This document shows positions 16,848 through 25,165 of a DNA stretch of 25,655 nucleotides, piece after piece (the stretch's first letter is position 1; every line of letters begins with the position of its first letter). The notes below the pieces were generated by a model. The model was not told the origin of the DNA. It searched no databases and worked only from the letters and a program-made list of their open reading frames with translations. The DNA is from CAYVKM01 sp964452045 (lineage in GTDB: Bacteria; Calditrichota; Calditrichia; RBG-13-44-9), in NCBI GenBank assembly GCA_964452045.1, contig CAYVKM010000053.1, positions 1 through 25,655 of the forward strand, read 5' to 3'. A program made the translations under genes and the position numbers.

Positions 16848-16878
16848 TTGCAATAATTTCTGCCCCTTCCTAATTTTG
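16848..16878 (+). promoter_or_regulatory. Candidate FCB-type promoter of alanine racemase
   Basis: TTG (16848-16850) and TAATTTTG (16871-16878), a perfect match to TAnnTTTG, are separated by 20 bases. The start codon at 16901 lies 22 bases after the second box, giving a short leader that contains the AGGA ribosome-binding site. Confidence 0.45.
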
Positions 16879-16900
16879 GGCTTTATCCAAAGGAATGCTC

Positions 16901-18058
16901 ATGACGAAAGACAAACTGAATTCCTGGCTGGAAATATCCGAATCCGCCTATGAAAAGAACCTGAACTTTTTTAAAAACCGTCTCCCAAAAAATACTGAAC
17001 TCTCAGTGGTGATTAAATCCAATGCCTATGGTCATGATATGCAGCAAATGGCCGCCCTGGCCGTAAAACACGGTGCCGATTCTTTTTGTGTGCACTCCCT
17101 GGAAGAAGCAATAAACCTGCGAAACCGGGGATACCGGCAGAATATTCTGATCATGGGTCCGGTACTGCTGCAAGACCTGGATTGGGTGATTGCAAAAGAT
17201 CTCAGACTGGTTGTTTACAATCCGGAGAGCATCGATCGGCTGAACAAGCTCACTGAAAAGATGAACAAGACTGTTCGGATTCAACTGAAACTGGAAACCG
17301 GCACCTATCGCCAGGGCATCGATCCGGAAGATCTGGACCATTTTCTGGAGAAAATCAGTAAATCTCCCCTGATAAAACTGGAAGGTGCCTACACTCATTT
17401 TGCCAATATCGAAGATACCACAAACCATGACTATGCTTTTCACCAGCTGGAGCTATACAATAAGTTGACCGGGCAGATCGAGAAAGCGGGATTCAAAAAG
17501 CTAGTCCGGCATACCGCCTGCTCTGCCGCCATTCTTTTATTCCCTGAGACCTATTTCGATATGGTTCGACTGGGAATCAGTCAATACGGGCTGTGGCCTT
17601 CCCGCGAGACTTTTGTTTCCTATAAAATTCGCTTCACCCAAAACGGAGAAGATGTCTTATCCCCGGTGATGAGCTGGAAGACTAGAATCGGCCAAATCAA
17701 GAAAATCCGGGCCGGGGAGCGAATCGGTTACGGTGGCACCTACCAAACTACCCGGGACTCCCGAATCGCCGTCTTGCCCATCGGTTATGCGGACGGTTAT
17801 GACCGGGGATTGAGCAATCAGGCGTATGTCCTTATAAATGGAAAGCGGGCACCCATCCGCGGCAGAATCTGTATGAATCTGTTTATGGTGGATGTTACCG
17901 ACATTCCCGACGTGCAGTTAGAAGACGAGGTTGTCCTTATGGGTCGGCAAGGCAAGGAATCAATTTCTGCAGACCTGCTTGCCGGTCTGTGCGGCACGAT
18001 TAATTATGAACTGGTAACCCGTATCAACTGGCAGATTCCAAGGATTGTTGTCGCTTAG
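16901..18058 (+). CDS. alr: Alanine racemase
   Basis: PLP-dependent interconversion of L- and D-alanine, supplying D-Ala for peptidoglycan. The protein is 385 residues from the ATG at 16901. An ATG two codons earlier is in frame but sits directly on the AGGA ribosome-binding site, while 16901 is 6 bases from it. The PLP lysine is K39 in VIKSNAYGH. The C-terminal domain contains the GYGGTY motif that carries the second catalytic tyrosine, then LPIGYADGYDRG and GRICMNLFMVDVTD, all typical. Length is normal for the family. A promoter candidate lies just upstream. The gene is followed by ferritin on the same strand after 164 bases with no clear terminator. Confidence 0.97.
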   Translation: MTKDKLNSWLEISESAYEKNLNFFKNRLPKNTELSVVIKSNAYGHDMQQMAALAVKHGADSFCVHSLEEAINLRNRGYRQNILIMGPVLLQDLDWVIAKDLRLVVYNPESIDRLNKLTEKMNKTVRIQLKLETGTYRQGIDPEDLDHFLEKISKSPLIKLEGAYTHFANIEDTTNHDYAFHQLELYNKLTGQIEKAGFKKLVRHTACSAAILLFPETYFDMVRLGISQYGLWPSRETFVSYKIRFTQNGEDVLSPVMSWKTRIGQIKKIRAGERIGYGGTYQTTRDSRIAVLPIGYADGYDRGLSNQAYVLINGKRAPIRGRICMNLFMVDVTDIPDVQLEDEVVLMGRQGKESISADLLAGLCGTINYELVTRINWQIPRIVVA

Positions 18059-18222
18059 AGATGAGGTTATAGAATATAAAACAGAAGAAGGACTATATCG
18101 GAAACTTTTTGGGGCAGATGTGTTAAACAAACAGTTTCATCGTAGGCAATATTAATAAAATCAGATCAATATACACACTCATTATTTTCTAAACATAAAA
18201 ACAAACCGAAAGGAGATTACCG

Positions 18223-18717
18223 ATGCTGAAGAAAGCTGTTGAGAAAGCGCTCAATAATCAGGTTGCCATGGAAGAATTTGCCGCCAGGTCCTATTTGAGC
18301 CTGGGTTTGTGGGCAGACCATAACGGATTCGAAGGAACTGCTAAATTTTTCTATATCCAGTCCCAGGAAGAGTATGGACATATGCGAAAATTCATCGAAT
18401 TCATTCTGGATGCCGGCGGCAAACCCAAACTCTCCACCTATGAAGAACCGATTCCCGATGGAACTTCCTTTAAAAATCTTTTTGAAACCGGTCTGAAGCA
18501 TGAAAAAGCGGTAACCAAATCCATTCATGGTATGGTTGAACTGGCCTGGAAGGAAAAAGATTTACCGGCTTTTGAGTTTTTACAGTGGTTTGTGAAAGAA
18601 CAGGTAGAAGAAGAAGCTAATTTTCAGAAAATACTGGACAAGATTGAAATTCTGGAAAAACATGGTGGCAGTCTTTATATGTTGGACCGGGAACTGGGTA
18701 TGCGGGCTGAAAAGTAA
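18223..18717 (+). CDS. ftnA: Bacterial non-haem ferritin
   Basis: A 164-residue iron-storage ferritin, expected to form a 24-subunit cage that oxidises Fe(II) and stores it as mineral in the cytoplasm. The ferroxidase residues align one-to-one with E. coli FtnA: E17, Y24, E50, H53, E94, Q127 and E130, so both the diiron site and the third iron site look intact. A strong ribosome-binding site (AAAGGAG) lies 7-8 bases before the ATG. It follows alanine racemase and precedes the antiporter on the same strand. No Fur-like operator was recognised upstream. Confidence 0.96.
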   Translation: MLKKAVEKALNNQVAMEEFAARSYLSLGLWADHNGFEGTAKFFYIQSQEEYGHMRKFIEFILDAGGKPKLSTYEEPIPDGTSFKNLFETGLKHEKAVTKSIHGMVELAWKEKDLPAFEFLQWFVKEQVEEEANFQKILDKIEILEKHGGSLYMLDRELGMRAEK

Positions 18718-18804
18718 ATAGTCCTGATATTTTTGTCCGGCCGCTCAGGCGGAATATTCAGCTCATAAACACAAGGAACTGAAAGAAAGGACTTAATTTT
18801 CTCG

Positions 18805-20130
18805 ATGCGTAAAGTATTGCTTTTCTCCGTTCTTCTTCTGCTGGGCTTAATCGGCTCGCAGTGGTTGCCTGATGTCTTTGGCCCGGCCTATGCCGGATTC
18901 GGCGATGTTGTCCGGATTCTGACCATGACCGGGCTGTCTTTTATTATGATCCGGGTCGGGTACGAATTCAACATCGATAAATCCCGGCTGAAGCAATACG
19001 GCTGGGATTATATTGTGGCGTTCACCGCGGCCAGTTTTCCCTGGATCCTGGTAACATTTTACTTTGTCTTCATTCTTCTCCCGTCAGATGTTTGGGGAAC
19101 CCTGGCGGCCTGGCAGGAAACCTTGCTGGCCGGGCGCTTTGCTGCACCAACCTCGGCCGGCGTACTCTTCTCTATGCTCGGCGCAGCCGGATTGGGTGCC
19201 ACCTGGTTGTTCGGTAAAGCCCGTATTCTGGCCATATTCGATGATCTGGACACTGTACTCTTAATGATCCCGTTAAAGATGCTTATGGTGGGTCTGGCCT
19301 GGCAGCTTGGCCTTATCGTTGTGGTCATGGTCATCATGCTCTCTGTTGCCTATATCTTCCTGCATAAAATTCGCATCCCGGTCACCTGGCCATGGGTTCT
19401 CAGCTATGCTGTTGTAATTACCCTGGTCAGCGAGTTAATCTATAAGGGATCCAAGCTGATTGACGAATCTGTACCGGTTCATATTGAGGTGCTACTACCG
19501 GCTTTTGTACTGGGATGCATTATGGCCTACCCGAAACTGAAGAATGCCGAGGAAGGAGAGGCACAGAATGGTCATCATGAGATCGAGACGCCTGCCGAGC
19601 AGCGCGTTTCTACTATCGTTGCTGCTGTCTTCATGATCCTGGTCGGTCTGTCCATGCCAACCATTATGGGGGAGGTTGGTGCAGGACCCGGCGGAGCAAT
19701 GACCGAAGCAGTGGAGCCAAGTTTACACGGAGGAGGTGTTCCTGCCGCAGAAGCGAATGCGGCAGAAATCGGAAAATCGCTGGAGGTTGGACGTATCACC
19801 GCAGCCCAACCACCACTCAGCTGGTCCGCTATTATCCTGCATGTTTTACTTATTACCCTTATCGCCAATCTGGGCAAGATGTTTCCGGCATTCTGCTATC
19901 GGAAGGAAGCACATTGGCGGGAAAGACTGGCTGTGGCAATCGGTATGTGGCCGCGAGGTGAGGTTGGTGCAGGCGTACTGGTGATCTCCCTCAGCTATGG
20001 CATCGGCGGTCCAATTGTGACCGTGGCGATGCTGAGTCTGGCTCTCAACCTGCTGTTAACCGGGGTGTTCATCTATATTGTAAAACGGATCACCGGCCCA
20101 CTGCCCGCTTATGGTCAGCTTAAAGGGTAG
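18805..20130 (+). CDS. Cation/proton antiporter (CPA superfamily, Na+/H+ exchanger domain)
   Basis: A 441-residue membrane protein with about 12 hydrophobic segments, matching the sodium/hydrogen exchanger fold. The likely ion-binding region is FDDLDTVLLMIP (D146/D147, D149), following a GRFAAPTSAGVLFSMLG helix. A second conserved region, GMWPRGEVGAGVLVISLSYG, resembles the late transmembrane Arg/Glu segment of CPA antiporters. Between them a soluble acidic/His-containing loop (about 246-266) and an Ala/Gly/Glu-rich loop (about 290-322) interrupt the membrane part and may be regulatory. The substrate (Na+, K+ or H+ exchange) cannot be decided. The AAGGA site is about 13 bases from the ATG, which is weak spacing. 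A terminator follows. Confidence 0.88.
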   Translation: MRKVLLFSVLLLLGLIGSQWLPDVFGPAYAGFGDVVRILTMTGLSFIMIRVGYEFNIDKSRLKQYGWDYIVAFTAASFPWILVTFYFVFILLPSDVWGTLAAWQETLLAGRFAAPTSAGVLFSMLGAAGLGATWLFGKARILAIFDDLDTVLLMIPLKMLMVGLAWQLGLIVVVMVIMLSVAYIFLHKIRIPVTWPWVLSYAVVITLVSELIYKGSKLIDESVPVHIEVLLPAFVLGCIMAYPKLKNAEEGEAQNGHHEIETPAEQRVSTIVAAVFMILVGLSMPTIMGEVGAGPGGAMTEAVEPSLHGGGVPAAEANAAEIGKSLEVGRITAAQPPLSWSAIILHVLLITLIANLGKMFPAFCYRKEAHWRERLAVAIGMWPRGEVGAGVLVISLSYGIGGPIVTVAMLSLALNLLLTGVFIYIVKRITGPLPAYGQLKG

Positions 20131-20161
20131 GAACTTATATTCCAATAAATTGATAGATTAC

Positions 20162-20183
20162 AGGCTGGTTGGGGAGCCTTTTT
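20162..20183 (+). terminator. Terminator after the antiporter gene
   Basis: AGGCT (20162-20166) pairs with AGCCT (20175-20179) around an 8-base loop and is followed by a T-run. The stem is short. It lies between the antiporter and the convergent GT9 gene, whose stop codon overlaps the T-run. Confidence 0.55.
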
Positions 20184-21237
20184 ATTTAAGGAGAAGGGTA
20201 ATTTTTTCCATAACAGCTTCAGGGGGGATTTCCAGCATGCATCTGAAATGTTTCTCCGGGCAGGATGGGCGCCCGATATGACTACAGGGCCGACAGTAAA
20301 GTCCTTTATTCTGCAAAACCTGTGCTCCTTTACTGTTGGGAAAAAATCCCAATTCCTCTACCGTTGAACCAAAAATAGCAATCAGCGGTTTTTGGAAAGC
20401 TGCGGCAACGTGCATTAAACCCGAATCGTTACTTATCACCAATTTCGCCGGTCGAATCACAGTTGCCGTCTGCAGAATGCTTAACTTACCTGCCACCGAA
20501 GCGGCAATATCCGGGGAGAGTTCGGAGAGAATTTCCTCTACCACAGGTATATCACTCGCATCTCCCGCTAAAATTGTAGGGAGTTGATATTTTTGGTGAA
20601 TTTCCAAAATAAGCTGAGCGAAATATTTTATCGGCCAGCGTTTGGTAAAATGTTTGGCGCCTGGTGCGATAAGTATATAATCCCCACTCAATAATTTTTG
20701 CAGATCCTTATTCAATTGCGGTTCTGAATTACCCGAGAGATAGAGTTCCAGATGACCATCATCTGCAGTAAGTCCTAATGGCTCAGCAGCACGAACATAT
20801 TTTTCCCATACCGGGATAATTCGTCTGTAAAACTTTTTATATAGATTGATCTTGACTTTGACCAGCAGAAAACGGATAAACTGGTTTTTGCGGACTCTAT
20901 AAACTTTCGTACCGGACAGGGGATTCCAGCGCATTAAAAATGTCAGATACCGGCTGCGGACACTACGGTGGATGTCGAGGATGACATCATATTTCTGATC
21001 TCGTATGTTTTTTCTTAATTGCCTCAGGGCAGGAAATCCTTGCCTTATATCAAATTCGATGATCTGAGAGATATTCTGATTATATCGGATAAGATCGGCA
21101 TACTCTTTCCGGACTAAAAAATCGATCCGGCTATCCGGATACCTGTCTCTTAAAAGGCGAATGAGCGGCGTTGTCAGCAGAACATCGCCCAGGGATGAAA
21201 ATCGGATAATAAGAATCTTATGAATACCCTTCGACAC
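20182..21237 (-). CDS. Glycosyltransferase family 9 (heptosyltransferase-like)
   Basis: A 351-residue GT-B enzyme of family GT9, the family of lipopolysaccharide heptosyltransferases. The N-terminal motif KILIIRFSSLGDVLLTTPL and the C-terminal donor-site region NDSGLMHVAAAFQKPLIAIFG are the family hallmarks. Near the C-terminus four cysteines (CRPCSHIGRPSCPEKHFRC) are seen, as in many GT9 members. I prefer the GTG at 21237, with AGGA 6-7 bases upstream, over the TTG at 21252, which has no ribosome-binding site. No signal peptide is present, so it acts on the cytoplasmic face, probably adding a sugar to the LPS core or a similar glycan. It lies 55 bases after the polyprenyl synthase gene. Confidence 0.93.
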   Translation of the reverse strand: MSKGIHKILIIRFSSLGDVLLTTPLIRLLRDRYPDSRIDFLVRKEYADLIRYNQNISQIIEFDIRQGFPALRQLRKNIRDQKYDVILDIHRSVRSRYLTFLMRWNPLSGTKVYRVRKNQFIRFLLVKVKINLYKKFYRRIIPVWEKYVRAAEPLGLTADDGHLELYLSGNSEPQLNKDLQKLLSGDYILIAPGAKHFTKRWPIKYFAQLILEIHQKYQLPTILAGDASDIPVVEEILSELSPDIAASVAGKLSILQTATVIRPAKLVISNDSGLMHVAAAFQKPLIAIFGSTVEELGFFPNSKGAQVLQNKGLYCRPCSHIGRPSCPEKHFRCMLEIPPEAVMEKITLLLK

Positions 21238-21292
21238 GAAGATCCTGTTCAATGGTTTGATATAAAGTGATTAATTTTACGGCTGGAATCAA

Positions 21293-22273
21293 CTATTTCG
21301 TTCTTTTCACCACAAATTCTGCCAGATCTGTCAGAACCTTTCGGGCTTTGGTATCCGGCAATGAATTAAGATGGGAAATCGCCTGATTTTTAAAATACTC
21401 GGCCTTCTTTTCCGCTCTATTAATACCATCATGGGCTTTGATATATTCGATTATTTCATTGATCTCTTTTTTCTTAACCCCGTTTTTTAACTGCTTTACT
21501 ACTCGCTTCCGGTCCGAAGGATCGGATTCCCGAAAGGCATACAGAAGCGGTAGGGTAATTTTTTTATCCTTGAGATCATGACCGGCAGGCTTGCCCAAAA
21601 TCCAGGAGTTGCTCTGATAATCCAACAAATCGTCTTTTATCTGAAAGGCGACTCCCAGGTTTAAACCAAAGTTTTTTAAAGCATCTCTCTGACCATCGGT
21701 GGCATTGGTGGTCATAGCACCCAGCTCACAGCAGGCAGAAATAAGCGAAGCCGTTTTATCTTTGATCAATTGATAATATTCTTCTTCAGTGATGTTTAAC
21801 TTACGGGATTTCTGTATTTGAAGCAATTCTCCCTTGCTCATACTCTTGGCCACGTTGGCAATTATATTCATCAGTTCCAGATTGCCTATTTCGGTAGCAA
21901 TTATTAATGATTTGGCCAGAAGATAATCCCCCATCAGGATAGAGATTTTATTTCTCCAGATTTTGTTTATGGTGGGAAAACCCCGGCGGATCTCCGCTTC
22001 ATCCACCACATCATCGTGGACCAGGGTGGCGGTATGCAGTAATTCCACCACCACGGCGGCCAGATAACTTCCTTCCGAGGGTTCGTCCAGGGCACGCGCC
22101 GAAACAATCACCATCATTGGACGTAACTGTTTACCTTTGTGCCGCACCAAATATTTTGCCACCTCATCGACAATCCGCAAATTGGATTTCATCGACTGGT
22201 TGAAATATTTCTGAAAGGTCTCTAGATCCGATTTAAAAGGTTTTAAGATATCTTTGGCGGTTGTTGCAAGCAT
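21293..22273 (-). CDS. ispB: Long-chain polyprenyl diphosphate synthase
   Basis: A 326-residue all-helical trans-prenyltransferase that extends allylic diphosphates with isopentenyl diphosphate. Both Asp-rich motifs are intact: DDVVD (87-91) and DDLLD (214-218), with LRPMM, the following RRGxPT and GKPAGHDLKDKK in place. The residues before the first motif (HTATLVH) are small, as in octaprenyl/solanesyl synthases, so a long product (about C35-C45) is likely, for example the menaquinone side chain. The exact chain length cannot be read. The ATG has no strong Shine-Dalgarno sequence. It sits 38 bases after tatC and before a GT9 gene on the same strand. Confidence 0.95.
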   Translation of the reverse strand: MLATTAKDILKPFKSDLETFQKYFNQSMKSNLRIVDEVAKYLVRHKGKQLRPMMVIVSARALDEPSEGSYLAAVVVELLHTATLVHDDVVDEAEIRRGFPTINKIWRNKISILMGDYLLAKSLIIATEIGNLELMNIIANVAKSMSKGELLQIQKSRKLNITEEEYYQLIKDKTASLISACCELGAMTTNATDGQRDALKNFGLNLGVAFQIKDDLLDYQSNSWILGKPAGHDLKDKKITLPLLYAFRESDPSDRKRVVKQLKNGVKKKEINEIIEYIKAHDGINRAEKKAEYFKNQAISHLNSLPDTKARKVLTDLAEFVVKRTK

Positions 22274-22311
22274 TTTAATAATCTGTTTTCCGTCTTAATT
22301 TTTGGATAATT

Positions 22312-23094
22312 CTATACTTTTTCTTCCTGTTCTATTTTCTCCTCGTTTTCTTCTTCCTTTTCTTCCTTTTCCTTTTTACGCCGGTGTATCCAGCCAGAAA
22401 TCAAGATTGAAAATTCATATAGCAAAATAAGCGGAATGGCCAACATGACTTGAGTGAATGGATCCGGTGGAGTAAAAACAGCTGCCAGAATAAAGATAGC
22501 AACGATAGCATGACGCCGGTATTTTCTCATATGTTCCGGCTTAAGAATACCCATGCGGCTGAGAAAAAAACTAAGGATCGGGAGCTGAAAGATTATTCCG
22601 AATACCACAAGCAAACGTATTACAAAACTGATGTAAAAATCGATAGCAATATTCGTTTTAATTGTGGTAGGTGCCAATCCCAGAAAAAAATTGAGTGCGA
22701 AAGGGATAATAAAAAAGTAAGCAAAAGCCACGCCCATCAGAAAAAGCAGCGTGGCAGAAATAATGATACGGGGGACATGGCTTCTTTCATGGATATATAA
22801 ACCAGGAGCAACAAACATCCAGAACTGGTAGATAATCCATGGCAGGCTTACCACAATGCCTCCGAAAAAAGCAATTTCCAGGGTAACAATAAACATCCCC
22901 TGAACTTTCAGAACCTGGATATCTATAGGAAGATTAACCCGGGTGGTAGGCCACAACAGCACGTTTAACAAGGGTTTGGAAAAAATAAGACATAGGGCGG
23001 CACCAAGCACAATTCCGAGCAAGGCCCGGATAATCCGGGTTCGGAATTCATCAAGGTGATCCAAAAAAGGCATCTCTTTATCGATAATAGCCAC
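22312..23094 (-). CDS. tatC: Sec-independent protein translocase subunit TatC
   Basis: A 260-residue TatC, the twin-arginine receptor subunit in the inner membrane, with the expected six helices. The N-terminal MPFLDHLDEFRTR matches the conserved FxxHLxELRxR signature (Glu in EFRTR). LPWIIYQFWMFVAPGL and the PDPFTQ loop near the C-terminus are family features. The start is GTG at 23094, with AAGAAGGA about 9 bases upstream. The TTG at 23124 lies in the T-run of the rnfA terminator and has no ribosome-binding site. The last 23 residues are an unusual lysine/glutamate-rich cytoplasmic tail. No tatA gene is in the window. It lies 38 bases before the prenyl synthase gene. Confidence 0.96.
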   Translation of the reverse strand: MAIIDKEMPFLDHLDEFRTRIIRALLGIVLGAALCLIFSKPLLNVLLWPTTRVNLPIDIQVLKVQGMFIVTLEIAFFGGIVVSLPWIIYQFWMFVAPGLYIHERSHVPRIIISATLLFLMGVAFAYFFIIPFALNFFLGLAPTTIKTNIAIDFYISFVIRLLVVFGIIFQLPILSFFLSRMGILKPEHMRKYRRHAIVAIFILAAVFTPPDPFTQVMLAIPLILLYEFSILISGWIHRRKKEKEEKEEENEEKIEQEEKV

Positions 23095-23122
23095 GAATTG
23101 TAATCCTTCTTTAGTTATTAAC

Positions 23123-23152
23123 AAAAAAGCCCCTAAATATAATGGGACTTTT
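23123..23152 (-). terminator. Terminator after the rnf operon
   Basis: On the minus strand AAAAGTCCC pairs with GGGGCTTTT (one G-T pair) around a 10-base AT-rich loop, ending in a run of six Ts. It lies about 73 bases after the rnfA stop and just before tatC. Confidence 0.75.
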
Positions 23153-23224
23153 ACTGGAAATAAATGCTGAATTTAGTCTTTATTAATTCCGAACCTGCAT
23201 CTAATAATAATCGGATTTGTTATT

Positions 23225-23884
23225 TTATTCCACATTCATGCCCGAAAATCCCAGAAATGCGATAGACATTAAACCGGCAACTATAAAGGCAATCGGTAGT
23301 CCCCGGAAAGGTTTTGGAATATTTGCCAGTTCCAACTTTTCCCGGATTCCAGCCATTAAGATCAGAACCAGGGTAAAACCAATCCCGGCAGCAAAAGCCT
23401 GAACAATGGTATTGATGAAACTGTTGTGCAGGGGCAAACCATCTTTGAAAAACATATCAATATTCAAAACAGCCACACCCAGAATGGCACAATTAGTGGT
23501 AATCAAAGGCAGATAAATTCCCAGCGCCTTGTAAAGGGTGGGACTAATCTTTTGAATATACATTTCAATAAATTGAACCAGGGATGCAATCACCAGAATG
23601 AAAACAATCGTTCTCAGGAAAGTTAGATCAGGAACATTTTGAATCGGTGTATGAAAAACCTGGTAGAAAACACTCTGGTAGGTTGGTGCCAGGAAAAAGT
23701 TGTACAGCAACCAGGTAACCAGGGACGCAATAGTCATGACAAACGTAACAGCCATTCCCATTCCAATGGCCGAGTCCAATTGTTTACTTACTCCCATATA
23801 TGGGCACAGGCCGAGAAAACGAGCCAGGACAAAGTTGTTGATGAAAATTGATAAAATAATAAGCTGGAAAATACCGTATTCCAT
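23225..23884 (-). CDS. rnfA: Rnf complex subunit A
   Basis: A 219-residue membrane subunit with six predicted helices of the ferredoxin:NAD+ oxidoreductase (Rnf). RnfA and RnfE share a [2Fe-2S] cluster in the membrane core. The cysteines C27 (FLGLCPYMG) and C132 (TTNCAILGV) are the two expected from this subunit. The protein is about 25 residues longer than E. coli RsxA (193). Most of the extra length is a loop after the second helix (APTYQSVF to VPDL, about 66-87), with a few more residues near 145. The start has AAAGGG about 8 bases upstream. It is the last gene of the operon, 12 bases after rnfE, and a terminator follows. NqrE is the homologous alternative. Confidence 0.93.
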   Translation of the reverse strand: MEYGIFQLIILSIFINNFVLARFLGLCPYMGVSKQLDSAIGMGMAVTFVMTIASLVTWLLYNFFLAPTYQSVFYQVFHTPIQNVPDLTFLRTIVFILVIASLVQFIEMYIQKISPTLYKALGIYLPLITTNCAILGVAVLNIDMFFKDGLPLHNSFINTIVQAFAAGIGFTLVLILMAGIREKLELANIPKPFRGLPIAFIVAGLMSIAFLGFSGMNVE

Positions 23885-23896
23885 TATTTATACCCT

Positions 23897-24529
23897 TTAT
23901 GATTGTTTCTTGCGAGCATCGAGCCAGTTTAAGATACCGAGATATAACCCAATTACTAAAAATGCTCCCGGCGGTAGGATCATGAGTAATACCGGTTTAA
24001 AACCACCGCCAAATAAAGCGTGACCAAGGAACTCTCCGCTGCCCAACAATTCCCTGAGCAGAGCAATCGCCATCAAGGCCAGAGTAAATCCGGCGCCCAT
24101 TCCTAGTGCATCAACAATTGATGGGATAAGCGGATTCTTGCTGGCATAACCCTCTGCCCGACCCAGGATAATACAGTTTACCACAATTAACGGGATAAAA
24201 ATTCCCAGAGATTCCGAAAGGGCGGGGAAGTATGCCGACATAATCATTTCGACAATGGTGACAAAAGAAGCAATAACCACAATAAAAACCGGGATCCGGA
24301 TTTTGTTGATACTTTTTTGTCCCTCTTCCGATAAAATTTTGGCAAAAAGGAGTATCAGCAATGAAACCATGGTATTGGATCCCAACAGAACAAAAGTGGT
24401 GGCAGCACCCATCCCGATTGCATTTGAAATCGAAGTACTCACCGCCAGAGTCGGACACAGTCCAAGGGCAAGTCGAAATACCGGGTTTTCTTTGTAAAGG
24501 CCTTTAACAAATTCTGATACTAATGACAT
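23897..24529 (-). CDS. rnfE: Rnf complex subunit E
   Basis: A 210-residue membrane subunit with six predicted helices, paired with RnfA in the Rnf core. C25 (LGLCPTLAV) and C119 (VVNCIILGRAEG) are the iron-sulfur ligands, at the positions known for the family. The conserved NCIILGRAEGYASKN segment and the C-terminal LPPGAFLVIGLYLG are typical. The ribosome-binding site GGAGG lies inside the end of rnfG, which suggests translational coupling. The protein is slightly shorter than E. coli RsxE (231). Confidence 0.95.
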   Translation of the reverse strand: MSLVSEFVKGLYKENPVFRLALGLCPTLAVSTSISNAIGMGAATTFVLLGSNTMVSLLILLFAKILSEEGQKSINKIRIPVFIVVIASFVTIVEMIMSAYFPALSESLGIFIPLIVVNCIILGRAEGYASKNPLIPSIVDALGMGAGFTLALMAIALLRELLGSGEFLGHALFGGGFKPVLLMILPPGAFLVIGLYLGILNWLDARKKQS

Positions 24530-24532
24530 ATT

Positions 24533-25165
24533 CTAATTTACCTCCGGGTTAGCTGCCGAAGCAATTTTCAGCTCGGGTAACAAGGTGGTCAACTTATCTT
24601 TTATTGAATTGGTAATCGCTCGCGAAGTGATTGTTGCCCCGGTAATACTGACGATCGGGCCCCCATCCTTATCTACCTTTAAATCGCCGATGCCCTTACC
24701 GACAAACTGGAGCGTGCTCCATTTCTTTCCGTTAAATGGTTCACTGGTTACACAGAGCGCTCCCAGGCCCGGGGTTTCTTTTTGGGAAATGATCTTGATC
24801 ATTTTGATATGCCCGGTGGAATCAATTCCCACCATGGTTTCCACAATACTGCTGTAACCACTTCCGGCGGCCTCAAAAGCATAACCGGTAAGGTGGGTGG
24901 TATCGGTATTCGCATAACCTTTATAATATAAAACTTCTTTTCTTTCGTAAAGAACGTTGCCATCGCCATCCTTTACTGGTACCTTTTGATTAATCGGCAC
25001 AAGCAATTTAGCCTCAGGAAGGACAATCGCCAGTGCTTCCTTGGTTTTTGCCAGTTTTTGCAATTCAATACGTGGCTTGGTAATCCGGTAAATTTCTGCC
25101 AGGACAAACGCCGCAATTAAGGTGATAATTGTCAGGACGATACTTAATCTCAAAATATTATTCAT
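24533..25165 (-). CDS. rnfG: Rnf complex FMN subunit G
   Basis: A 210-residue periplasm-facing flavoprotein anchored by one N-terminal helix (about 5-25). The flavinylation motif TGAT at 175-178 (in VSITGATITS) marks T178 as the likely covalent FMN site. The preceding KETPGLGA (129-136) is a conserved FMN-domain segment. Length fits RnfG rather than the longer NqrC. Its ATG overlaps the end of rnfD by 8 bases, and GAGAGG lies about 10 bases upstream. Attachment of FMN needs an ApbE enzyme, which is not in the window. Confidence 0.95.
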   Translation of the reverse strand: MNNILRLSIVLTIITLIAAFVLAEIYRITKPRIELQKLAKTKEALAIVLPEAKLLVPINQKVPVKDGDGNVLYERKEVLYYKGYANTDTTHLTGYAFEAAGSGYSSIVETMVGIDSTGHIKMIKIISQKETPGLGALCVTSEPFNGKKWSTLQFVGKGIGDLKVDKDGGPIVSITGATITSRAITNSIKDKLTTLLPELKIASAANPEVN

